Part shown: in pieces, positions 55,444 through 64,000 of the stretch
Layout of the letters: each line of letters begins with the position of its first letter
Numbering within the stretch: position 1 is the stretch's first letter
Source: Saprospiraceae bacterium
GTDB lineage: Bacteria > Bacteroidota > Bacteroidia > Chitinophagales > Saprospiraceae
Reading direction: 5' to 3'
NCBI GenBank assembly: GCA_020630955.1
Contig: JAHDIE010000009.1
Span: forward strand, 42,732-106,731
Length of the DNA stretch: 64,000 bases
The notes under the pieces: model-generated
The model's input: the letters and a program-made list of their open reading frames with translations, nothing else
The model's database searches: none
What the model was told of the DNA's origin: nothing
Translations under genes and position numbers: made by a program

Positions 55444-58400
55444 CTATTTCAACCTAATAAAAGGTTGAGTCGAACTAAAGTCGTCCGACTCAAGCCTGTA
55501 ATATAAAACTCCGTGAACGTTTCCTAAATCTGTAGCACTTACTTCCCAAGTGTGATAGCCTTTTCCAACAATTCTTGATTCTTGGAATAAAAGTTTACCA
55601 TTAACATCAAATACTGAAAGCGAAAGATCACTTTCTTTCGGTGCATTAAATGGGATATAAGTGTTTTCAACGAATGGGTTTGGAGTATTTCTGAATACTT
55701 GCCATTCTTCATTTGTTATTATACTTTCTGTGTGGACTTCTACATCCAGTGCTTTTACTGATTCGTCATAAGCTTCTGATTTAAACATTGGTAGATCCGT
55801 TAGTAATTCGAATCCCACATCTTCGCCAAAATCTAAACTAAATAGCTCATCTCCTTTTGACAATTGAACTGCTTCGGCAGATGACCAGCTAATTTTTATC
55901 AGGTCATCATCGATAGCATAGTTGCTTTCATCAATGTCAATCATGGATGAGTTAAGTCTAAATCGATCAAAAGAACCAGTGATTCTAAATGCAAGTTGGA
56001 ATCCACTGAGTTCTTGATCTGTGTTTACTGTTAGTTGGATAGAACCCCTCTCGACTTGCTTACTTACAAGCCAAAGTGTATTTTGGGATCTTACTGAAAA
56101 GGTCTCTGGGATGAAACCGTTGATTAACGCACTATAATTTACATCTCCTGTTTTAACACCTACAAAATCCATGTTGTGGGCATTATGATCAAGATCTGTT
56201 AAATTCATATTTTCACTAAAAGGGAATGGATTGTCAGGATCTGTTAAGCCCAGATTTGGATTTACGAATCTCCATACTTCTGAGTTTGTAAACTCATTTT
56301 GAATCCCTAGAATTACTTTTCTAAGTTCGATAATGTCTACTCCGGATATAGTTTGTGAGTTATTTATATCTGCAGCAATGATTTTATAAGGACTATCAAA
56401 TTTTTGTATATTAAGAATGTGTCTTTGTATATGTAGGATGTCAGCAGTAGAAACGCCATTCAGAATTTCACCTTCGAAAGATGGTTTGAGAATATAATCT
56501 CCATACATTGGAAGTTCTGTAAATGCATATTGACCTTCACTATCTGTCATATAATGCATGGGTGTTGGAGAATTATTTTGAAGCATAACGTCCACATTTT
56601 CCATAGTGAGATTTGCATCTGTCGCAATTCTTCCTGCAATCATTACGTCATCCTCATCGGATTGAAAGTTCTCACAAAAATTATGATTGTCTTGAATTCC
56701 GATAGTGGTTTTGCAGAATCCAACATTTCCATCTCCATCTCGCACATACATTCTTACAAGATGAGAGCTTCCAGCATCATTACAAGTGAATATTAAATTT
56801 GCTTGAGTAAACGCTGCATCAAAAGCAAATTCTAGTTCAGCAGTAGGAGTACAATTATCCGTGCTACTTGCATCTAGGTCACTAGCCCAGATTTCAGCCA
56901 TTGGTTCGTTACCTGGCATTTCTGTGAGGTTGATATTTAGGCCACTGTAACAAACAGCATTAGGTGGTTTACAATCCTTAATTTTTACTATCTGAGCACA
57001 AGTAGCATAGTTTCCACATTGATCTGTGACACCCCATACAATGGAGTGTTCTCCATATGGGTAAGGAGCATTTATTGTATTACCTTGTCCATTTATGATA
57101 ATACCATTTTCTAAGGTCAAGGTATATGCATATATGAGTTCATCTTCTTCAGCACAGTCATCAGTGGCTGTTGCTGTAAGGTTGATCATTCCTGTACAAG
57201 TTAGCTCATTGCCGCACGATTCAACATATGATTCACAATCATCAAAAACGGGTTGAATGTTATTTTGTAATGAGATAATTTGGACATTTTCCCATCTATA
57301 GGTCGATTCATCAGCATCATTATCAAATTGACACCAGTCTAGAACGACCCATGTTCTGTATATAGTGAGACAACCAGGACCTTCAGTAACAACGTGATCA
57401 GAGTGAGTAACCAATGGTTGAGAACAAGAGTTTGCAGTATATGCAGGAACTCCTGCAACATCTGGAGTAGGAATTTCTTCATTACAAAGATTAGTATAAG
57501 TATTATCAGGAGGCCATACTATATCACTTTCTTCAAAAGGGTCATTGTTGTACACCGTTATTGTTTGGGTACAACTGACCGCATTATCGGATAAATCTTT
57601 AAACGTAAAGGTTCTAATAATTTTTCCAAAACCGCAATCTTGACGATTATCTTCGTATGATTCAACAACAGTAAGTCCATCAGGACAGTTATCGGTTCCT
57701 GCTGCTGAACCAAATGGGCTAAGATCATCAAGATCTATTATGGTTGTACAAGGTACAGTAACATCAGTCGGACAAGTGGTGATGGTTGGGTTTATTAAAT
57801 CTTTTAGATCTAAAACAGAAGAACAGATGGCTTCGTATCCACTTGCATCTGTTACCCTTATAGAAACAGGTATGCTACCAAGTCCTAAGTCATCACAGCA
57901 GAAACTTGCAAAAGGAGCATAGTCTGTACCAGGTCCACTTACACAACTACCGGCATTTTCTCTTTTAATTTCGTAGGTGTATGGTCCAGAAGAACCACAA
58001 GCATCATAAATCGTGTTAACAAATGGTTCTGCTGGAACGTTAGCAATACCATTTGCTTCTAAGAAAGCTTGTTGAGAACCATTACAAAGGATGGCGAAAT
58101 CATCTCCTGATCCGATAACAGTTATTGTTTGTTGACATTGTGATGATACTCCACATTCATTTATTGCTGTCCACACGATGATATTATCGCCAAGGCCAAG
58201 GGTGACTCTGTTGTCAACATACTGACTGCTGACACTTATGACGCTTAGATATGTACAACTGTTGGTTGCAATCGGTGGAGATAATATAGCTTCATACATA
58301 CAGTCAGAAGCATTTACTGAAACGGTGACTGGAGCAGGACAGTCTATAATTGGTCCATCTGTTTCTTGTTGATAGATAATCGATTGTTCGCATGTAAATG

Positions 58401-59652
58401 CTTGTCCACAATCATCAGTCAAGGTATATGTTCTTATGATTTCGATTTCATCTGTAGAGCAAAAATTGAGATCTTCAAGTGTTAAATTATCAGAAGATGC
58501 AATGAACATAGTGTCGCAGTCAATAAAGTCATAAACGCCTCCTGCTTCTTCAAACTTTTTGAAACTAGTTATTGGAGCAGGTAGACCCTCTTCACATATT
58601 AAATCAATGCTTGGAGGACATAGCATGTATTTGCAATCACCAATGATGGAAATATTTTTTACACATTCGGTTTCAGTTCCCTCATTGTCCGTTACCGTAA
58701 ATATGATATCTTGATTGGTACCGCTTCCAGAATATGGAAGCAAGGTATAGTTATCAGAAACAGTTACTGGTCCACCATCGGGAGACATTAGATTGTTTTC
58801 TAAATTCGAAGTGCAATTTGCAATTTCAGTTTCGATTAGATCATTTATAGTTGGACCAAGTGGATTTGCGTCATTGCAGTCTACTACAATATCATTTGCT
58901 AAAGAACAGTCGATTCCAATTGGGCAATCACCAATGATGGAAATATTTTTTACACATTCCGTTTCAGTTCCTTCATTATCCGTTACCGTAAATGTGATAT
59001 CTTGGTTTGAACCGCTCCCTGTATAAGTTAGCAGTGTATAGTTGTTGGTAACAGATACTGGTCCACCGTCTGGAGATGCTGAACCAAGCTCTAAAGCAGA
59101 AGTGCAATTGTTTAATTCTGCGCTGATTAAATCATCAATTGTAGGACCGAGGGGATTGGCATCATTACAATCAATTACAATATCATCTGCAAGGGAGCAA
59201 TCAACCCCTACGGGACAGTCACCAATAATTGTAATTGTTTTGTTACAGTTAAGGGTGTTGCCTTCATTGTCTACAAGAGTAAAAATTACATCTTGTGAAG
59301 TACCACTTCCAGTGTATGTAATAGATGTGAAATTGTTGACAACAATGATTGGACCGCCATCAGGAGAACTAGATCCAGCTTGTAAAGCAGCAGAACAGTT
59401 TGCAACTTCCGTAACAACAAGATCGTTTACTGTTGGACCCATTGGATCGGCGTCATTGCAGTCTATTGTTATATCAGAAATTGCAGAGCAATCAAGAACA
59501 ATTGAGGGACTCGACTCTTCCGGGCAGGTATTGTGACCTAGCCCGGAATCGAGAATAAGGTTGCTATCGGTTTTTGCAATGGCCTCGTCGCTATTTACAA
59601 TTACTAACAAGAGCAATAGTAAACGATACCATCTGACATGTCTTGGGAACAT
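55444..59652 (-). CDS. Large secreted HYR/repeat protein with dockerin-like region and T9SS sorting domain
   Basis: A 1402-residue protein with an N-terminal signal peptide (WYRLLLLLLVIVNSDEAIA). Residues about 48-340 are three tandem 97-residue repeats (DCNDANPLGPTI ... SPDGGPV ... TVTDNEGTETECVKNISIIGDC). HYR-like and cysteine-rich beta modules follow (to about 900), then a module with IWASDLDASSTDNC, a carboxypeptidase-regulatory-like segment (MTDSEGQYAFTELPMYGDYI), a dockerin-like pair (about 1060-1120), a cohesin-like beta region and a type A sorting domain (FRNTPNPFVENTYIPF ... PFIRLK). It is probably a surface adhesin or matrix protein. A CAAATGTA (minus-strand TACATTTG) lies about 75 bp upstream. 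Confidence 0.88.
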   Translation of the reverse strand: MFPRHVRWYRLLLLLLVIVNSDEAIAKTDSNLILDSGLGHNTCPEESSPSIVLDCSAISDITIDCNDADPMGPTVNDLVVTEVANCSAALQAGSSSPDGGPIIVVNNFTSITYTGSGTSQDVIFTLVDNEGNTLNCNKTITIIGDCPVGVDCSLADDIVIDCNDANPLGPTIDDLISAELNNCTSALELGSASPDGGPVSVTNNYTLLTYTGSGSNQDITFTVTDNEGTETECVKNISIIGDCPIGIDCSLANDIVVDCNDANPLGPTINDLIETEIANCTSNLENNLMSPDGGPVTVSDNYTLLPYSGSGTNQDIIFTVTDNEGTETECVKNISIIGDCKYMLCPPSIDLICEEGLPAPITSFKKFEEAGGVYDFIDCDTMFIASSDNLTLEDLNFCSTDEIEIIRTYTLTDDCGQAFTCEQSIIYQQETDGPIIDCPAPVTVSVNASDCMYEAILSPPIATNSCTYLSVISVSSQYVDNRVTLGLGDNIIVWTAINECGVSSQCQQTITVIGSGDDFAILCNGSQQAFLEANGIANVPAEPFVNTIYDACGSSGPYTYEIKRENAGSCVSGPGTDYAPFASFCCDDLGLGSIPVSIRVTDASGYEAICSSVLDLKDLINPTITTCPTDVTVPCTTIIDLDDLSPFGSAAGTDNCPDGLTVVESYEDNRQDCGFGKIIRTFTFKDLSDNAVSCTQTITVYNNDPFEESDIVWPPDNTYTNLCNEEIPTPDVAGVPAYTANSCSQPLVTHSDHVVTEGPGCLTIYRTWVVLDWCQFDNDADESTYRWENVQIISLQNNIQPVFDDCESYVESCGNELTCTGMINLTATATDDCAEEDELIYAYTLTLENGIIINGQGNTINAPYPYGEHSIVWGVTDQCGNYATCAQIVKIKDCKPPNAVCYSGLNINLTEMPGNEPMAEIWASDLDASSTDNCTPTAELEFAFDAAFTQANLIFTCNDAGSSHLVRMYVRDGDGNVGFCKTTIGIQDNHNFCENFQSDEDDVMIAGRIATDANLTMENVDVMLQNNSPTPMHYMTDSEGQYAFTELPMYGDYILKPSFEGEILNGVSTADILHIQRHILNIQKFDSPYKIIAADINNSQTISGVDIIELRKVILGIQNEFTNSEVWRFVNPNLGLTDPDNPFPFSENMNLTDLDHNAHNMDFVGVKTGDVNYSALINGFIPETFSVRSQNTLWLVSKQVERGSIQLTVNTDQELSGFQLAFRITGSFDRFRLNSSMIDIDESNYAIDDDLIKISWSSAEAVQLSKGDELFSLDFGEDVGFELLTDLPMFKSEAYDESVKALDVEVHTESIITNEEWQVFRNTPNPFVENTYIPFNAPKESDLSLSVFDVNGKLLFQESRIVGKGYHTWEVSATDLGNVHGVLYYRLESDDFSSTQPFIRLK
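58635..59505 (-). repeat. Three tandem 291-bp coding repeats
   Basis: Landmark sequences recur at 58634, 58925 and 59216, exactly 291 bp (97 codons) apart. Units two and three share long identical DNA stretches such as CACCAATGATGGAAATATTT. The unit nearest the N terminus is more diverged. The repeats lie wholly inside the T9SS gene and stay in frame. Confidence 0.85.
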
Positions 59653-59888
59653 ATCGGATTTGTTTTATCGGTTAGGGAAATAAAATTTCTTTGGAACTGT
59701 TAGTGGGGTATTGTGTTCGGTTCAACAAATGTATCAAAGAAAAAACATATTAAAGAATTATTTAATACGTTAATTTGATTTTTAACTTAAGCTTATTGAT
59801 TTGTAAGGGCTTATGTATTTGAAAAAATCTCTTTGATCTAATAATGTTTGAAAAGCTTAGTTTTTAAGAGTTTTCTTAAATTTACAAC

Positions 59889-61316
59889 ATGCCCAATAAG
59901 TCGTTTGGAAAATATTTGGCCTTCTTGCTTTTTGCCAACGTGCTGATTAAGCCAATATATATTTTTGGAATAGAAACGCAGGCTCAAAACCTGTTGGGAC
60001 CAAATACCTGGGGACTATATTTTGGATTACTCAATTTTTGTTTTTTATTTCAAATCATTCTGGATCCGGGTATCCACAATCAAAATATTAAGTGGGTTTC
60101 AGAAAATAGAGGAAACCTTTCAGTACGTATCGGTCAGACAATAATCATGAAGTTGTGGTTGGGGGTTTTGTTTCTTTGTCTATTAGCTTTATTTGGGACT
60201 TTGGTGGATTATCCAAGCAGCTATTATAAGCTTCTTGGGATGATAGCTGTCAATTTTTTTCTCACTTCACTTTATGTTTTCTTGAAAAGCCATTTTCCTG
60301 CGGTAGGAGATTATGGAAAGGAGACTTTTTATTCAGTATTGGATAAGATGTTATTAATATTGATTTTGGGAGTTCAAATTTATGTGCTCAAAGCACTTAG
60401 CATAGAATCTTTTATCTTAAGTATTACTCTTGCTAATTTAATAGCCATTCTTATTGCTTATACAAGACTGAGGGGGATTACAAAAATTGAATTTTATTTT
60501 TCAATTAGAGATGCGATACATATTTTGAAAGAGAGTTTTGGTTTCGCATTGGTAGGATTATTTATGAGTTTTTTTAATAGGATCGATGGTGTAATGTTGG
60601 AAAGAATTTTGGGAGATGAGGCATATGCAGCTGGAGTATATGCGGCAGGTTATAGATTACTTGATGCAGCCAATATGTTTGCATTATTATTTGCAAGTTT
60701 ATTATTACCAATGTTTGCCTACCGCTTGAGCAAAGACGGAAAGGTTGGGGAATTGGCATCCCAAGCTGCTAAAATTATGTTGCTTGTTATTTCTATGGTG
60801 GTCCTTTCTGGGTTCTTCTATGCAGAGGAGATTATGAAGTTATTGTATATAGATTACACGGAGCAATATGCAGATACATTTAGAATATTAATCTTAAGTT
60901 TTATTGGCGTTGGTTTTTCGTATATCTACGGAACCTTAATAACAGCTTCAGGTAAGTTGTTTTTATTCAACATAGTATTGTTTGCAGGAATATGTATCAA
61001 TTGGTATTTAAATTACAAATGGATTCCTGTTGAAACAAGTATTGGAGCTGCAAAGGCAACACTTATTACCCAAGTTTCCGTAATGCTTTTGCAAATATTT
61101 ATTGTGATTAAAAATTTTGGTCTAAAAATTAAACTTAAACCAATGATTACTGCTGTTTTCTATGTGATTTTAGTTTGCTCTTTTGCTTATTTTATGGCTC
61201 AATTTGATATTCATTGGATAATAAAGATGGGACTAAGCATAATTATGATGATAATTGCATCATTTTTGATGGGTCTTATACGTTTAGATACTTTCAACAA
61301 CGCTGAAGTTGATTAA
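59889..61316 (+). CDS. Polysaccharide flippase, Wzx/MATE-MVF superfamily
   Basis: A 475-residue membrane protein with about 12-14 hydrophobic helices and few charged residues, starting MPNKSFGKYLAFLLFANVL. The middle motif FGFALVGLFMSFFNRIDGVMLERILGDEAYAAGVYAAGYR is typical of Wzx-type oligosaccharide flippases. It would move lipid-linked sugar units across the inner membrane. The next genes, a Wzz-like and a Wzy/WaaL-like gene, support a polysaccharide assembly role. No glycosyltransferases appear in the window. Confidence 0.9.
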   Translation: MPNKSFGKYLAFLLFANVLIKPIYIFGIETQAQNLLGPNTWGLYFGLLNFCFLFQIILDPGIHNQNIKWVSENRGNLSVRIGQTIIMKLWLGVLFLCLLALFGTLVDYPSSYYKLLGMIAVNFFLTSLYVFLKSHFPAVGDYGKETFYSVLDKMLLILILGVQIYVLKALSIESFILSITLANLIAILIAYTRLRGITKIEFYFSIRDAIHILKESFGFALVGLFMSFFNRIDGVMLERILGDEAYAAGVYAAGYRLLDAANMFALLFASLLLPMFAYRLSKDGKVGELASQAAKIMLLVISMVVLSGFFYAEEIMKLLYIDYTEQYADTFRILILSFIGVGFSYIYGTLITASGKLFLFNIVLFAGICINWYLNYKWIPVETSIGAAKATLITQVSVMLLQIFIVIKNFGLKIKLKPMITAVFYVILVCSFAYFMAQFDIHWIIKMGLSIIMMIIASFLMGLIRLDTFNNAEVD

Positions 61317-61348
61317 GAGACCAACTATACTTGATTAGAAACCAACCG

Positions 61349-62455
61349 ATGAGTCAAAACGATAATCTGCTTGATCTTGTAAATGCGATTTACAGGTGGA
61401 GAAAACCAATCATCATTAGCTGTGTGCTTGCGGCAATTATTTCTGCTGTTGCAGCTTTAATGCTACCAAACTTTTACACATCCAAGACCATTTTTTATGC
61501 AGCAAGTCCAGATCTTGCAAAACCGTTACCAATTGGTACAGGTAATCTCAAGCGTGAAATATATGGTACAGATACTGATTTGGATCGATTATTTTCAATT
61601 GCAAATTCTGAGGAATTAACTGATTATTTAATTGAAAAATTTGATCTATATAAAAGGTATGAGATCGACCCAGATGGAGACCAAGCAGGTTATGCAGTAA
61701 GGCTAATGGTTGCAAAAGCATACAACACAGAGAAAAATAAATTCGATGCGTTAGAGTTGTCTTTTGAAGACAAGGAGCCAGAAATGGCTGCAAAAATTGC
61801 AAAGGCTGCAAGAGAAAAAGTCAATGAAATAGGCCAAAGAATGATCAAAGAAAGTCAGGCGAAACTTCTTTCTAGTCATGAAAAAATCATTGAAGAAAAA
61901 GACAGCTATCAACAAAACCTAATTAAGGATATTGCCAAGCTAAAGGATGAATATAAAATATACAATTCTCAATCAAAAGGGGAAGTCTTAGGAGAACAAT
62001 TGACATCCACCAAAGCTGCTTATGCAAACTTAAACGCTAAACTTTCTGTATTTAAAAACACTCCTGAGCTGAGGGACTCTATACCCATGTTAGCAGCAAA
62101 AGTAGAGGGATTGAAGCTTCAACTTAAGGAACTAAACAAAGAAGCAACATCTTACGCAAGTGGAAGTGGTCAAATTGAAAAATTAGGAATGGAAATGAAA
62201 GAAATAAGTGAGCAACTCGCCTTGGACAAAGAAAGATATAAACAATTAAAATCAGCCTATAACTCACCATTTACAGCTCTCCATTTGGTTCAGGAAGCCA
62301 AGGTGCCTCACATTAAATCAAGACCAATAAGATCACTCATTGTTATAGGAACTACTGCCGTGACTTTCTTTTTAAGTTTGGTTTGGGTTTTGTTTATGAA
62401 TCAATACAAAGAGGTAAATTGGAAATCTGTATTTAGTGATGAGCCAAGGAAGTAA
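61349..62455 (+). CDS. Wzz/GumC-type polysaccharide chain-length protein
   Basis: About 368 residues from ATG 61349; the track start is a TTG six codons upstream. Two membrane segments flank a large periplasmic part: IIISCVLAAIISAVAALML near the N terminus and LIVIGTTAVTFFLSLVWVLFM near the C terminus. A coiled-coil region lies between (about 170-300), and a proline-rich segment (AKVPHIKSRPIRSL) precedes the second helix. It probably controls chain length or export of the polysaccharide. No tyrosine kinase domain is fused. Confidence 0.88.
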   Translation: MSQNDNLLDLVNAIYRWRKPIIISCVLAAIISAVAALMLPNFYTSKTIFYAASPDLAKPLPIGTGNLKREIYGTDTDLDRLFSIANSEELTDYLIEKFDLYKRYEIDPDGDQAGYAVRLMVAKAYNTEKNKFDALELSFEDKEPEMAAKIAKAAREKVNEIGQRMIKESQAKLLSSHEKIIEEKDSYQQNLIKDIAKLKDEYKIYNSQSKGEVLGEQLTSTKAAYANLNAKLSVFKNTPELRDSIPMLAAKVEGLKLQLKELNKEATSYASGSGQIEKLGMEMKEISEQLALDKERYKQLKSAYNSPFTALHLVQEAKVPHIKSRPIRSLIVIGTTAVTFFLSLVWVLFMNQYKEVNWKSVFSDEPRK

Positions 62456-63881
62456 GTTACTTTCCAATGATAAAAAAAGCTTTTATGCTTTTAGTTCTTT
62501 GGTGATTGCCTCTTGTGTTGGAGCAGCAGTATTTTCAGAACCTTATTTGGTATTAATTCCACTGGCTTTTTTATTTGTTTTCATTGCGATAGTCAATTAC
62601 AAATTAATATTTTTTGGATTTTTTGTACTTCTGCCTTTTTCAATAGAAGTAACTTTGCCGGGTGGACTAGGAACAGATCTTCCCTCAGAACCATTGATGT
62701 GGTTTCTTACTTTTTTATTTTTTGTCTTGATTTTATGGAACGCTAGGAAGATTGATAAAAGGATAATTACAAACCCAATCAGTGTTGTTTTAATATTCCA
62801 TTTACTATGGATCTTAATTACAAGTATTTTATCCACCTATCCAATTATATCTACTAAATTTTTTTTGGCGAAGATTTGGTATATAGTTCCGTTCTTTTTT
62901 TTACCCTTTTTATTGATTAAAGAGGAATCTGATTTAGAAAAGATGTTTCGATGGTTTATATACACAAGTATTATTGCGGTGGCTTATGTTATAATAAATC
63001 ATGCAACATCTGGGTTTTCTTTTGCTGACATCAATTTTGCCGTAAGGCCAATCTTCAGAAATCATGTGAACTATGCAGCGATGTTGGTTTTGTTGGTCCC
63101 ATTTATTTGGGCGATTGCAAGAACTACCAAAGAGAAAAAATTCTGGTATATCCTGCTATACTTTTTAGTAGCGGTATATTTTACTTATACAAGAGCTGCT
63201 TATGGTGTAATTGTATTATGCATTGCCTTATATTTTGCGATTCAATGGAAATTGCTCAAATGGCTTGTTCCTGTCGCTTTTGTTGTGCTCGCTTTTGGTC
63301 TAAATAGTATGATCAAAGGAAATGAGTACTTAGAATTGGCACCACAATATGAAAAGACAGTTAGCCATACTAAGTTTAATAACTTGATTGAGGCTACTTA
63401 TAATATGGAAGATATTTCAACCATGGAGAGGTTGTATCGTTGGGTGGCTGGATTTCATATGGTAAAGGAGAGGCCATTATTTGGTTTTGGGCCATCCACA
63501 TTTTATAGCAATTACAAGCGATATACGGTAAATAGTTTTCAGACCTATGTGAGTGATAATCCAGAAAAGTCAGGAATTCACAATTATTACTTGATGACCT
63601 TGGTAGAGCAAGGTTTTATCGGATTGATCATTTTATTTTTATTGATACTGATGCCTTTGTTCCTAGCACAACGGGCATACCACCTCTATAAAGGAAGAAA
63701 AGAGGGCTATTGGATAATGGCTGCGGCGCTTTCCTACTTTTCTACAGCAGTGATGATATTGATCAATGATTTGCTAGAAGCAGACAAAGTAGGGCCTATT
63801 TTCTTTTTTTCATCCTTTATTATTGCCTTTTATCTGTATTTAAGCCCCAAAAGCATACAAAAAGAAATGGATAATAGTTGA
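62439..63881 (+). CDS. O-antigen ligase/polymerase family membrane protein (Wzy/WaaL type)
   Basis: About 480 residues with some 11-12 membrane helices. A large periplasmic loop (about 290-385) contains the family pattern ERPLFGFGPSTFYSNYKRY and the histidine in SGIHNYYLMTLVEQGFIGL. The family includes O-antigen ligases and polymerases; with Wzx and Wzz beside it, polymerase is the better guess. ATG 62439 is chosen over the GTG one codon earlier. The start overlaps the Wzz-like gene by 17 nt. Confidence 0.88.
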   Translation: MSQGSKLLSNDKKSFYAFSSLVIASCVGAAVFSEPYLVLIPLAFLFVFIAIVNYKLIFFGFFVLLPFSIEVTLPGGLGTDLPSEPLMWFLTFLFFVLILWNARKIDKRIITNPISVVLIFHLLWILITSILSTYPIISTKFFLAKIWYIVPFFFLPFLLIKEESDLEKMFRWFIYTSIIAVAYVIINHATSGFSFADINFAVRPIFRNHVNYAAMLVLLVPFIWAIARTTKEKKFWYILLYFLVAVYFTYTRAAYGVIVLCIALYFAIQWKLLKWLVPVAFVVLAFGLNSMIKGNEYLELAPQYEKTVSHTKFNNLIEATYNMEDISTMERLYRWVAGFHMVKERPLFGFGPSTFYSNYKRYTVNSFQTYVSDNPEKSGIHNYYLMTLVEQGFIGLIILFLLILMPLFLAQRAYHLYKGRKEGYWIMAAALSYFSTAVMILINDLLEADKVGPIFFFSSFIIAFYLYLSPKSIQKEMDNS

Positions 63882-63900
63882 TAAATAATCCTTCAAAAAA

Positions 63901-63932
63901 ATTGTGCATGATTATTGTTAAACATATATTTG
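63901..63932 (+). promoter_or_regulatory. Promoter of tRNA-Val
   Basis: ATTG at 63901-63904 (one mismatch from TTTG), a 20-bp spacer and TATATTTG at 63925-63932 match the Bacteroidota primary promoter. The expected start point is just before the tRNA 5' end at 63946. Confidence 0.65.
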
Positions 63933-63945
63933 CAATCCCTTAAGA

Positions 63946-64000
63946 GGGCGATTAGCTCAGTTGGTTCAGAGCACCTCGCTTACACCGAGGGGGTCGGGAG
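63946..64000 (+). tRNA. tRNA-Val (anticodon UAC), 5' part, cut by window end
   Basis: The sequence starts GGGCGATTAGCTCAGTTGG: acceptor arm, D arm with AGCTCAG...GAGC, then anticodon stem CCTCG/CGAGG around the loop CTTACAC, giving anticodon TAC (63981-63983). The variable loop follows, and the T arm and 3' end lie beyond the window. Confidence 0.93.

Noticed and set aside
58635-59505. Repeat array as CRISPR or mobile element
   Set aside because: The 291-bp units are in frame within one gene and lack spacer structure or terminal inverted repeats.
63946-64000. tRNA-Val as an att site of a genomic island
   Set aside because: No integrase or tRNA 3' repeat is visible; the tRNA is cut by the window end, so nothing can be shown.

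Overview
The window looks like a 64 kb piece of core chromosome from an AT-rich member of the Bacteroidota, most likely near the Saprospiria. The evidence is two large proteins with type IX secretion (T9SS) sorting tails, the gldD and gldE gliding genes in their usual mutY-ssb-gldE-gldD order, a SecA of about 1100 residues, a Bacteroidota-type sigma-54, and promoters of the TTTG-N20-TAnnTTTG form before rpoN and the terminal tRNA. Shine-Dalgarno sequences are scarce, and TTG/GTG starts and 4-nt gene overlaps are common. I saw no transposase, integrase, prophage, CRISPR array or restriction system.

Layout. 1-2036: an oligopeptide-type ABC permease (cut by the window edge), a MazG-like pyrophosphohydrolase and Dtd on the minus strand, then a 388-bp AT-rich gap holding a cluster of DnaA-box-like 9-mers. 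2037-6274: heme A synthase, an alpha/beta hydrolase, an M1 peptidase, and two perfect 16-bp parS sites. Together the DnaA boxes and parS sites suggest that this end of the window is at or near the replication origin. 6275-14684 (minus): the threonine operon thrA-thrB-thrC, an ALDH7-type aldehyde dehydrogenase, an unlisted 42-residue membrane protein, and aminopeptidase P. 14836-25855: rpoN, an ECF-type sigma factor with a membrane TPR-like partner, secA, then SPOR-rodA-tgt-lptF/G, and a second ECF sigma factor. 25914-30545: mutY-ssb-gldE-gldD and an MscS channel. 30608-43985: a T9SS protein, a thioredoxin, purU, a nitroreductase, a sortilin-like propeller protein, small membrane proteins, a ferredoxin with a ferredoxin reductase, and the ligase-associated repair pair pdeM plus an Lhr-like helicase. 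43997-55356: an outer-membrane barrel/propeller protein, an MBL hydrolase, a TrpF-like protein that has lost catalytic motifs, DUF2752 and Pmp3-like proteins, yqeY, rsmA, pdxA, a glucosaminidase, an AlkA-like glycosylase, an AstE/AspA-type deacylase, an unknown protein, and a VPGC thioredoxin-like/MsrA-like fusion. 55444-59652: a 1402-residue T9SS protein with three tandem 97-residue repeats. 59889-63881: Wzx flippase, Wzz chain-length protein and a Wzy/WaaL ligase-polymerase. 63946-64000: the 5' part of tRNA-Val(UAC).

Most of the window is housekeeping. The items most worth a second look are the origin/centromere signals at the left end, the Tgt enzyme without its zinc cysteines, the TrpF-like protein, the VPGC/MsrA-like fusion, and the modules shared by the two T9SS proteins. 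I found no convincing new multi-gene system.
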